From: Lucinisca nassula
Lineage: Eukaryota > Mollusca > Bivalvia > Lucinida > Lucinidae
NCBI GenBank assembly: GCA_963580285.1
Contig: OY757023.1
Location: 132,154,027-132,218,026, forward strand
Direction: 5' to 3'
DNA: 64,000 bases
Shown here: piece after piece, positions 24,901-35,700 of the stretch
Numbering within the stretch: position 1 is the first letter of the stretch
Layout: the number at the start of each line of letters is the position of its first letter
Notes under the pieces: model-generated
Seen by the model: only the letters and a program-made list of their open reading frames with translations
The model's database searches: none
Told to the model about the DNA's origin: nothing
Translations under genes and position numbers: made by a program

Positions 24901-27166
24901 GCGGGAATACGAAATAAGATACAGAGGTGCAGTATGTATCCTTCAACAGGCATTTATGTGCCCTACCATCGTGCAAAATCCCGGTAACACTGGGGCACGA
25001 GAAAGTGCCGAAATAAAGGACTCTTTTTTACATTGAGGGCTATGGGAAAAATGAAGAAAACGCCGCTACTCAGCCTAGAGGGCGAATACAATAGCAAGCT
25101 TTACACCGTTAGTCCGTCCCAATAAAGTACGCCCTCGGGCCAAATTACAGATCGCTGCGTACAATAGAGGCCAAGAAAATTGACTTAGAAATTTTGGTGG
25201 TCGGCGTGTTGTGGGTACGAGAATCTCATTTTGGTCACTTTCACGTAGAAGCATGAAAATGGTGCCAAAACGTGCCCATGCGTGTCCAACCAACTCATGA
25301 ATATTGGAAAATTGTTTCTCTCAAATAGTTTTGGAGATATAAGGGTCCAAAGTTGAAGGAAATTGACCTTTCAAGGGCCATAACTCGAAACTCAATGAAG
25401 GAAGACAACTCCCATTTTACCCCATGGCACTTGGGTTAAGGGCGCATCATTTGGCACCAATTATAGGCCGATATCATGAAGTCACCTTTGCACCATTTAG
25501 GCACTATCATCCTATTGGTGTCCCGCCAAAACTTGAGGCCCTTATAACTCGCTTTTGTGTATTGCGATTGAGCTGAAATTTTGCATGCTGCTAGTAGACC
25601 TCAGTGCCTAGTGGCTTGCAAAATTTCGTGCCGCTACGAAGCGTATCTTGTGAGTTATAAGCCTTCAAACTTCGAGGAAATTAAAGTTTGTGCCTATTTT
25701 GCGGGAATACGAAATAAGATACAGAGGTGCAGTATGTATCCTTCAACAGGCATTTATGTGCCCTACCATCGTGCAAAATCCCGGTAACACTGGGGCACGA
25801 GAAAGTGCCGAAATAAAGGACTCTTTTTTACATTGAGGGCTATGGGAAAAATGAAGAAAACGCCGCTACTCAGCCTAGAGGGCGAATACAATAGCAAGCT
25901 TTACACCGTTAGTCCGTCCCAATAAAGTACGCCCTCGGGCCAAATTACAGATCGCTGCGTACAATAGAGGCCAAGAAAATTGACTTAGAAATTTTGGTGG
26001 TCGGCGTGTTGTGGGTACGAGAATCTCATTTTGGTCACTTTCACGTAGAAGCATGAAAATGGTGCCAAAACGTGCCCATGCGTGTCCAACCAACTCATGA
26101 ATATTGGAAAATTGTTTCTCTCAAATAGTTTTGGAGATATAAGGGTCCAAAGTTGAAGGAAATTGACCTTTCAAGGGCCATAACTCGAAACTCAATGAAG
26201 GAAGACAACTCCCATTTTACCCCATGGCACTTGGGTTAAGGGCGCATCATTTGGCACCAATTATAGGCCGATATCATGAAGTCACCTTTGCACCATTTAG
26301 GCACTATCATCCTATTGGTGTCCCGCCAAAACTTGAGGCCCTTATAACTCGCTTTTGTGTATTGCGATTGAGCTGAAATTTTGCATGCTGCTAGTAGACC
26401 TCAGTGCCTAGTGGCTTGCAAAATTTCGTGCCGCTACGAAGCGTATCTTGTGAGTTATAAGCCTTCAAACTTCGAGGAAATTAAAGTTTGTGCCTATTTT
26501 GCGGGAATACGAAATAAGATACAGAGGTGCAGTATGTATCCTTCAACAGGCATTTATGTGCCCTACCATCGTGCAAAATCCCGGTAACACTGGGGCACGA
26601 GAAAGTGCCGAAATAAAGGACCCTTTTTTACATTGAGGGCTATGGGAAAAATGAAGAAAACGCCGCTACTCAGCCTAGAGGGCGAATACAATAGCAAGCT
26701 TTACACCGTTAGTCCGTCCCAATAAAGTACGCCCTCGGGCCAAATTACAGATCGCTGCGTACAATAGAGGCCAAGAAAATTGACTTAGAAATTTTGGTGG
26801 TCGGCGTGTTGTGGGTACGAGAATCTCATTTTGGTCACTTTCACGTAGAAGCATGAAAATGGTGCCAAAACGTGCCCATGCGTGTCCAACCAACTCATGA
26901 ATATTGGAAAATTGTTTCTCTCAAATAGTTTTGGAGATATAAGGGTCCAAAGTTGAAGGAAATTGACCTTTCAAGGGCCATAACTCGAAACTCAATGAAG
27001 GAAGACAACTCCCATTTTACCCCATGGCACTTGGGTTAAGGGCGCATCATTTGGCACCAATTATAGGCCGATATCATGAAGTCACCTTTGCACCATTTAG
27101 GCACTATCATCCTATTGGTGTCCCGCCAAAACTTGAGGCCCTTATAACTCGCTTTTGTGTATTGCA
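18917..27166 (+). repeat. Six-monomer (4.8 kb) block duplication
   Basis: Three otherwise unique variants recur as a set: C to T at 18917 and 23717 (spacing 4800), T to C at 21821 and 26622 (4801), and G to A at 22365 and 27166 (4801). The extra base is a single T inserted at about 24230 in the second copy. The copies therefore span at least 3.4 kb and are offset by six monomers. The T insertion shows the block was copied before that indel arose, or that it is a base-call error in a homopolymer. Confidence 0.88.
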
Positions 27167-28970
27167 ATTGAGCTGAAATTTTGCATGCTGCTAGTAGACC
27201 TCAGTGCCTAGTGGCTTGCAAAATTTCGTGCCGCTACGAAGCGTATCTTGTGAGTTATAAGCCTTCAAACTTCGAGGAAATTAAAGTTTGTGCCTATTTT
27301 GCGGGAATACGAAATAAGATACAGAGGTGCAGTATGTATCCTTCAACAGGCATTTATGTGCCCTACCATCGTGCAAAATCCCGGTAACACTGGGGCACGA
27401 GAAAGTGCCGAAATAAAGGACTCTTTTTTACATTGAGGGCTATGGGAAAAATGAAGAAAACGCCGCTACTCAGCCTAGAGGGCGAATACAATAGCAAGCT
27501 TTACACCGTTAGTCCGTCCCAATAAAGTACGCCCTCGGGCCAAATTACAGATCGCTGCGTACAATAGAGGCCAAGAAAATTGACTTAGAAATTTTGGTGG
27601 TCGGCGTGTTGTGGGTACGAGAATCTCATTTTGGTCACTTTCACGTAGAAGCATGAAAATGGTGCCAAAACGTGCCCATGCGTGTCCAACCAACTCATGA
27701 ATATTGGAAAATTGTTTCTCTCAAATAGTTTTGGAGATATAAGGGTCCAAAGTTGAAGGAAATTGACCTTTCAAGGGCCATAACTCGAAACTCAATGAAG
27801 GAAGACAACTCCCATTTTACCCCATGGCACTTGGGTTAAGGGCGCATCATTTGGCACCAATTATAGGCCGATATCATGAAGTCACCTTTGCACCATTTAG
27901 GCACTATCATCCTATTGGTGTCCCGCCAAAACTTGAGGCCCTTATAACTCGCTTTTGTGTATTGCGATTGAGCTGAAATTTTGCATGCTGCTAGTAGACC
28001 TCAGTGCCTAGTGGCTTGCAAAATTTCGTGCCGCTACGAAGCGTATCTTGTGAGTTATAAGCCTTCAAACTTCGAGGAAATTAAAGTTTGTGCCTATTTT
28101 GCGGGAATACGAAATAAGATACAGAGGTGCAGTATGTATCCTTCAACAGGCATTTATGTGCCCTACCATCGTGCAAAATCCCGGTAACACTGGGGCACGA
28201 GAAAGTGCCGAAATAAAGGACTCTTTTTTACATTGAGGGCTATGGGAAAAATGAAGAAAACGCCGCTACTCAGCCTAGAGGGCGAATACAATAGCAAGCT
28301 TTACACCGTTAGTCCGTCCCAATAAAGTACGCCCTCGGGCCAAATTACAGATCGCTGCGTACAATAGAGGCCAAGAAAATTGACTTAGAAATTTTGGTGG
28401 TCGGCGTGTTGTGGGTACGAGAATCTCATTTTGGTCACTTTCACGTAGAAGCATGAAAATGGTGCCAAAACGTGCCCATGCGTGTCCAACCAACTCATGA
28501 ATATTGGAAAATTGTTTCTCTCAAATAGTTTTGGAGATATAAGGGTCCAAAGTTGAAGGAAATTGACCTTTCAAGGGCCATAACTCGAAACTCAATGAAG
28601 GAAGACAACTCCCATTTTACCCCATGGCACTTGGGTTAAGGGCGCATCATTTGGCACCAATTATAGGCCGATATCATGAAGTCACCTTTGCACCATTTAG
28701 GCACTATCATCCTATTGGTGTCCCGCCAAAACTTGAGGCCCTTATAACTCGCTTTTGTGTATTGCGATTGAGCTGAAATTTTGCATGCTGCTAGTAGACC
28801 TCAGTGCCTAGTGGCTTGCAAAATTTCGTGCCGCTACGAAGCGTATCTTGTGAGTTATAAGCCTTCAAACTTCGAGGAAATTAAAGTTTGTGCCTATTTT
28901 GCGGGAATACGAAATAAGATACAGAGGTGCAGTATGTATCCTTCAACAGGCATTTATGTGCCCTACCATC

Positions 28971-28980
28971 GTGCATAATC
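28971..28980 (+). other. Private variant that truncates the recurrent + frame
   Basis: A to T at 28976 turns AAA into TAA within the phase where most copies have an open 68-codon frame, shortening it to 65 codons. It is evidence that this frame is not protected by selection, though one case is weak on its own. Confidence 0.8.
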
Positions 28981-30304
28981 CCGGTAACACTGGGGCACGA
29001 GAAAGTGCCGAAATAAAGGACTCTTTTTTACATTGAGGGCTATGGGAAAAATGAAGAAAACGCCGCTACTCAGCCTAGAGGGCGAATACAATAGCAAGCT
29101 TTACACCGTTAGTCCGTCCCAATAAAGTACGCCCTCGGGCCAAATTACAGATCGCTGCGTACAATAGAGGCCAAGAAAATTGACTTAGAAATTTTGGTGG
29201 TCGGCGTGTTGTGGGTACGAGAATCTCATTTTGGTCACTTTCACGTAGAAGCATGAAAATGGTGCCAAAACGTGCCCATGCGTGTCCAACCAACTCATGA
29301 ATATTGGAAAATTGTTTCTCTCAAATAGTTTTGGAGATATAAGGGTCCAAAGTTGAAGGAAATTGACCTTTCAAGGGCCATAACTCGAAACTCAATGAAG
29401 GAAGACAACTCCCATTTTACCCCATGGCACTTGGGTTAAGGCGCATCATTTGGCACCAATTATAGGCCGATATCATGAAGTCACCTTTGCACCATTTAGG
29501 CACTATCATCCTATTGGTGTCCCGCCAAAACTTGAGGCCCTTATAACTCGCTTTTGTGTATTGCGATTGAGCTGAAATTTTGCATGCTGCTAGTAGACCT
29601 CAGTGCCTAGTGGCTTGCAAAATTTCGTGCCGCTACGAAGCGTATCTTGTGAGTTATAAGCCTTCAAACTTCGAGGAAATTAAAGTTTGTGCCTATTTTG
29701 CGGGAATACGAAATAAGATACAGAGGTGCAGTATGTATCCTTCAACAGGCATTTATGTGCCCTACCATCGTGCAAAATCCCGGTAACACTGGGGCACGAG
29801 AAAGTGCCGAAATAAAAGACTCTTTTTTACATTGAGGGCTATGGGAAAAATGAAGAAAACGCCGCTACTCAGCCTAGAGGGCGAATACAATAGCAAGCTT
29901 TACACCGTTAGTCCGTCCCAATAAAGTACGCCCTCGGGCCAAATTACAGATCGCTGCGTACAATAGAGGCCAAGACAATTGACTTAGAAATTTTGGTGGT
30001 CGGCGTGTTGTGGGTACGAGAATCTCATTTTGGTCACTTTCACGTAGAAGCATGAAAATGGTGCCAAAACGTGCCCATGCGTGTCCAACCAACTCATGAA
30101 TATTGGAAAATTGTTTCTCTCAAATAGTTTTGGAGATATAAGGGTCCAAAGTTGAAGGAAATTGACCTTTCAAGGGCCATAACTCGAAACTCAATGAAGG
30201 AAGACAACTCCCATTTTACCCCATGGCACTTGGGTTAAGGGCGCATCATTTGGCACCAATTATAGGCCGATATCATGAAGTCACCTTTGCACCATTTAGG
30301 CACT

Positions 30305-30319
30305 ATCATCCTATTGGTG
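30305..30319 (+). repeat. Target-site duplication, left copy
   Basis: ATCATCCTATTGGTG, 15 bp, identical to 30620-30634. It is the ordinary satellite sequence at this phase, and an uninterrupted monomer has it once. Duplications of this length are typical of target-primed insertion of non-LTR elements and SINEs. Confidence 0.96.
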
Positions 30320-30619
30320 AGCCCCCGCTCATAGGGGCTTGAAGAAATATATGGGCTGCATGATGCTTCCACGCAGAGCTGAATCCGGCCCGCACACTAG
30401 TACTGGTAAACCGCGTAGAGGATCTAAGCCTGTCCAGGAACCGCGGTGCGAGGTGGACCGTCCATGCTAATAAACCCTATTGGTTTCATTGGGCGACAGG
30501 GCTTGAGATGTCATTTCATCTCAATGTCGGGTAAAAGTCCCACAAAATTGGAAGCGACGTCTCCAAAATGACCTTTACAGTGTTGACGGGGACGTTAAAC
30601 CTCAAATCAAACAAACAAA
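30320..30619 (+). mobile_element. 300-bp non-autonomous retroposon insertion (SINE-like or 5'-truncated LINE)
   Basis: The only non-satellite sequence in the window: exactly 300 bp inserted in one B monomer with a perfect 15-bp target-site duplication, so the local period is 1115 (800+315). The 3' end reads GACGTTAAAC (30591-30600) followed by an A-rich, CAAA-type tail (30601-30619), the form expected of a non-LTR retroposon whose sense strand is +. It starts with a 6-bp hairpin, AGCCCC (30320-30325) with GGGGCT (30334-30339). A second, stronger hairpin has TTGAGATG (30503-30510) with CATCTCAA (30517-30524) around a 6-nt loop, extended by GACA/TGTC (30495-30498 and 30525-30528) beyond a 4-nt bulge. 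I see no protein frame and no convincing pol III A and B boxes, so a SINE and the 3' untranslated end of a truncated LINE are both possible. I do not recognise the family. Similar GACGTTAAA tails are known to me from invertebrate non-LTR elements; that is recollection and not a search. Confidence 0.88.
30495..30528 (+). repeat. Stem-loop near the 3' end of the insertion
   Basis: Twelve base pairs in two blocks: GACA/TGTC and TTGAGATG/CATCTCAA, with a GGGC bulge on the left side and the loop TCATTT. A structured element near the 3' end would fit recognition by a LINE-encoded reverse transcriptase, but that role is inferred. Confidence 0.65.
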
Positions 30620-30634
30620 ATCATCCTATTGGTG
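30620..30634 (+). repeat. Target-site duplication, right copy
   Basis: Second copy of ATCATCCTATTGGTG, directly after the A-rich tail, with satellite sequence resuming in register as TCCCGCC. The two copies are identical, which points to a recent insertion. Confidence 0.96.
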
Positions 30635-32718
30635 TCCCGCCAAAACTTGAGGCCCTTATAACTCGCTTTTGTGTATTGCGATTGAGCTGAAATTTTGCAT
30701 GCTGCTAGTAGACCTCAGTGCCTAGTGGCTTGCAAAATTTCGTGCCGCTACGAAGCGTATCTTGTGAGTTATAAGCCTTCAAACTTCGAGGAAATTAAAG
30801 TTTGTGCCTATTTTGCGGGAATACGAAATAAGATACAGAGGTGCAGTATGTATCCTTCAACAGGCATTTATGTGCCCTACCATCGTGCAAAATCCCGGTA
30901 ACACTGGGGCACGAGAAAGTGCCGAAATAAAGGACTCTTTTTTACATTGAGGGCTATGGGAAAAATGAAGAAAACGCCGCTACTCAGCCTAGAGGGCGAA
31001 TACAATAGCAAGCTTTACACCGTTAGTCCGTCCCAATAAAGTACGCCCTCGGGCCAAATTACAGATCGCTGCGTACAATAGAGGCCAAGAAAATTGACTT
31101 AGAAATTTTGGTGGTCGGCGTGTTGTGGGTACGAGAATCTCATTTTGGTCACTTTCACGTAGAAGCATGAAAATGGTGCCAAAACGTGCCCATGCGTGTC
31201 CAACCAACTCATGAATATTGGAAAATTGTTTCTCTCAAATAGTTTTGGAGATATAAGGGTCCAAAGTTGAAGGAAATTGACCTTTCAAGGGCCATAACTC
31301 GAAACTCAATGAAGGAAGACAACTCCCATTTTACCCCATGGCACTTGGGTTAAGGCGCATCATTTGGCACCAATTATAGGCCGATATCATGAAGTCACCT
31401 TTGCACCATTTAGGCACTATCATCCTATTGGTGTCCCGCCAAAACTTGAGGCCCTTATAACTCGCTTTTGTGTATTGCGATTGAGCTGAAATTTTGCATG
31501 CTGCTAGTAGACCTCAGTGCCTAATGGCTTGCAAAATTTCGTGCCGCTACGAAGCGTATCTTGTGAGTTATAAGCCTTCAAACTTCGAGGAAATTAAAGT
31601 TTGTGCCTATTTTGCGGGAATACGAAATAAGATACAGAGGTGCAGTATGTATCCTTCAACAGGCATTTATGTGCCCTACCATCGTGCAAAATCCCGGTAA
31701 CACTGGGGCACGAGAAAGTGCCGAAATAAAGGACTCTTTTTTACATTGAGGGCTATGGGAAAAATGAAGAAAACGCCGCTACTCAGCCTAGAGGGCGAAT
31801 ACAATAGCAAGCTTTACACCGTTAGTCCGTCCCAATAAAGTACGCCCTCGGGCCAAATTACAGATCGCTGCGTACAATAGAGGCCAAGAAAATTGACTTA
31901 GAAATTTTGGTGGTCGGCGTGTTGTGGGTACGAGAATCTCATTTTGGTCACTTTCACGTAGAAGCATGAAAATGGTGCCAAAACGTGCCCATGCGTGTCC
32001 AACCAACTCATGAATATTGGAAAATTGTTTCTCTCAAATAGTTTTGGAGATATAAGGGTCCAAAGTTGAAGGAAATTGACCTTTCAAGGGCCATAACTCG
32101 AAACTCAATGAAGGAAGACAACTCCCATTTTACCCCATGGCACTTGGGTTAAGGGCGCATCATTTGGCACCAATTATAGGCCGATATCATGAAGTCACCT
32201 TTGCACCATTTAGGCACTATCATCCTATTGGTGTCCCGCCAAAACTTGAGGCCCTTATAACTCGCTTTTGTGTATTGCGATTGAGCTGAAATTTTGCATG
32301 CTGCTAGTAGACCTCAGTGCCTAGTGGCTTGCAAAATTTCGTGCCGCTACGAAGCGTATCTTGTGAGTTATAAGCCTTCAAACTTCGAGGAAATTAAAGT
32401 TTGTGCCTATTTTGCGGGAATACGAAATAAGATACAGAGGTGCAGTATGTATCCTTCAACAGGCATTTATGTGCCCTACCATCGTGCAAAATCCCGGTAA
32501 CACTGGGGCACGAGAAAGTGCCGAAATAAAGGACTCTTTTTTACATTGAGGGCTATGGGAAAAATGAAGAAAACGCCGCTACTCAGCCTAGAGGGCGAAT
32601 ACAATAGCAAGCTTTACACCGTTAGTCCGTCCCAATAAAGTACGCCCTCGGGCCAAATTACAGATCGCTGCGTACAATAGAGGCCAAGAAAATTGACTTA
32701 GAAATTTTGGTGGTCGGC

Positions 32719-35700
32719 ATGTTGTGGGTACGAGAATCTCATTTTGGTCACTTTCACGTAGAAGCATGAAAATGGTGCCAAAACGTGCCCATGCGTGTCC
32801 AACCAACTCATGAATATTGGAAAATTGTTTCTCTCAAATAGTTTTGGAGATATAAGGGTCCAAAGTTGAAGGAAATTGACCTTTCAAGGGCCATAACTCG
32901 AAACTCAATGAAGGAAGACAACTCCCATTTTACCCCATGGCACTTGGGTTAAGGGCGCATCATTTGGCACCAATTATAGGCCGATATCATGAAGTCACCT
33001 TTGCACCATTTAGGCACTATCATCCTATTGGTGTCCCGCCAAAACTTGAGGCCCTTATAACTCGCTTTTGTGTATTGCGATTGAGCTGAAATTTTGCATG
33101 CTGCTAGTAGACCTCAGTGCCTAGTGGCTTGCAAAATTTCGTGCCGCTACGAAGCGTATCTTGTGAGTTATAAGCCTTCAAACTTCGAGGAAATTAAAGT
33201 TTGTGCCTATTTTGCGGGAATACGAAATAAGATACAGAGGTGCAGTATGTATCCTTCAACAGGCATTTATGTGCCCTACCATCGTGCAAAATCCCGGTAA
33301 CACTGGGGCACGAGAAAGTGCCGAAATAAAGGACTCTTTTTTACATTGAGGGCTATGGGAAAAATGAAGAAAACGCCGCTACTCAGCCTAGAGGGCGAAT
33401 ACAATAGCAAGCTTTACACCGTTAGTCCGTCCCAATAAAGTACGCCCTCGGGCCAAATTACAGATCGCTGCGTACAATAGAGGCCAAGAAAATTGACTTA
33501 GAAATTTTGGTGGTCGGCGTGTTGTGGGTACGAGAATCTCATTTTGGTCACTTTCACGTAGAAGCATGAAAATGGTGCCAAAACGTGCCCATGCGTGTCC
33601 AACCAACTCATGAATATTGGAAAATTGTTTCTCTCAAATAGTTTTGGAGATATAAGGGTCCAAAGTTGAAGGAAATTGACCTTTCAAGGGCCATAACTCG
33701 AAACTCAATGAAGGAAGACAACTCCCATTTTACCCCATGGCACTTGGGTTAAGGGCGCATCATTTGGCACCAATTATAGGCCGATATCATGAAGTCACCT
33801 TTGCACCATTTAGGCACTATCATCCTATTGGTGTCCCGCCAAAACTTGAGGCCCTTATAACTCGCTTCTGTGTATTGCGATTGAGCTGAAATTTTGCATG
33901 CTGCTAGAAGACCTCAGTGCCTAGTGGCTTGCAAAATTTCGTGCCGCTACGAAGCGTATCTTGTGAGTTATAAGCCTTCAAACTTCGAGGAAATTAAAGT
34001 TTGTGCCTATTTTGCGGGAATACGAAATAAGATACAGAGGTGCAGTATGTATCCTTCAACAGGCATTTATGTGCCCTACCATCGTGCAAAATCCCGGTAA
34101 CACTGGGGCACGAGAAAGTGCCGAAATAAAGGACTCTTTTTTACATTGAGGGCTATGGGAAAAATGAAGAAAACGCCGCTACTCAGCCTAGAGGGCGAAT
34201 ACAATAGCAAGCTTTACACCGTTAGTCCGTCCCAATAAAGTACGCCCTCGGGCCAAATTACAGATCGCTGCGTACAATAGAGGCCAAGAAAATTGACTTA
34301 GAAATTTTGGTGGTCGGCATGTTGTGGGTACGAGAATCTCATTTTGGTCACTTTCACGTAGAAGCATGAAAATGGTGCCAAAACGTGCCCATGCGTGTCC
34401 AACCAACTCATGAATATTGGAAAATTGTTTCTCTCAAATAGTTTTGGAGATATAAGGGTCCAAAGTTGAAGGAAATTGACCTTTCAAGGGCCATAACTCG
34501 AAACTCAATGAAGGAAGACAACTCCCATTTTACCCCATGGCACTTGGGTTAAGGGCGCATCATTTGGCACCAATTATAGGCCGATATCATGAAGTCACCT
34601 TTGCACCATTTAGGCACTATCATCCTATTGGTGTCCCGCCAAAACTTGAGGCCCTTATAACTCGCTTTTGTGTATTGCGATTGAGCTGAAATTTTGCATG
34701 CTGCTAGTAGACCTCAGTGCCTAGTGGCTTGCAAAATTTCGTGCCGCTACGAAGCGTATCTTGTGAGTTATAAGCCTTCAAACTTCGAGGAAATTAAAGT
34801 TTGTGCCTATTTTGCGGGAATACGAAATAAGATACAGAGGTGCAGTATGTATCCTTCAACAGGCATTTATGTGCCCTACCATCGTGCAAAATCCCGGTAA
34901 CACTGGGGCACGAGAAAGTGCCGAAATAAAGGACTCTTTTATTACATTGAGGGCTATGGGAAAACTGAAGAAAACGCCGCTACTCAGCCTAGAGGGCGAA
35001 TACAATAGCAAGCTTTACACCGTTAGTCCGTCCCAATAAAGTACGCCCTCGGGCCAAATTACAGATCGCTGCGTACAATAGAGGCCAAGAAAATTGACTT
35101 AGAAATTTTGGTGGTCGGCGTGTTGTGGGTACGAGAATCTCATTTTGGTCACTTTCACGTAGAAGCATGAAAATGGTGCCAAAACGTGCCCATGCGTGTC
35201 CAACCAACTCATGAATATTGGAAAATTGTTTCTCTCAAATAGTTTTGGAGATATAAGGGTCCAAAGTTGAAGGAAATTGACCTTTCAAGGGCCATAACTC
35301 GAAACTCAATGAAGGAAGACAACTCCCATTTTACCCCATGGCACTTGGGTTAAGGGCGCATCATTTGGCACCAATTATAGGCCGATATCATGAAGTCACC
35401 TTTGCACCATTTAGGCACTATCATCCTATTGGTGTCCCGCCAAAACTTGAGGCCCTTATAACTCGCTTTTGTGTATTGCGATTGAGCTGAAATTTTGCAT
35501 GCTGCTAGTAGACCTCAGTGCCTAGTGGCTTGCAAAATTTCGTGCCGCTACGAAGCGTATCTTGTGAGTTATAAGCCTTCAAACTTCGAGGAAATTAAAG
35601 TTTGTGCCTATTTTGCGGGAATACGAAATAAGATACAGAGGTGCAGTATGTATCCTTCAACAGGCATTTATGTGCCCTACCATCGTGCAAAATCCCGGTA

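Larger units (their letters stand above)
9790..30304 (+). repeat. 800-bp satellite array, subfamily B, proximal block (about 25.6 monomers)
   Basis: Head-to-tail 800-bp copies in the same orientation as the A block. Every copy has GC at phases 138-139 (giving AAGCTT, a HindIII site, first at about 9896), T at phase 241 and G at phase 395. Few private changes occur. Several rare ones are shared in sets at fixed multiples of 800 bp, showing block duplication (separate entries). Indels are rare: one extra T in the T-run at about 24230 and one G lost at about 29440. No gene is visible. Confidence 0.98.
29431..31360 (+). other. Shared one-base deletion on both sides of the inserted element
   Basis: GTTAAGGGCG loses one G at about 29440 and again at about 31354, two monomers apart. 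The monomer between them, which carries the retroposon, has the full GGG. Either the two copies share ancestry through a small exchange, or the same homopolymer error occurred twice. Confidence 0.7.

Noticed and set aside
30320..30619. tRNA-derived SINE head with pol III A and B boxes
   Set aside because: I could not find convincing A- and B-box matches at the usual spacing, so the insertion is left as SINE-like or truncated LINE.
34803..35039. 78-codon + frame present in a few monomers
   Set aside because: It appears only where a T-run gained one base, joining two frames; copies with the normal run lack it.
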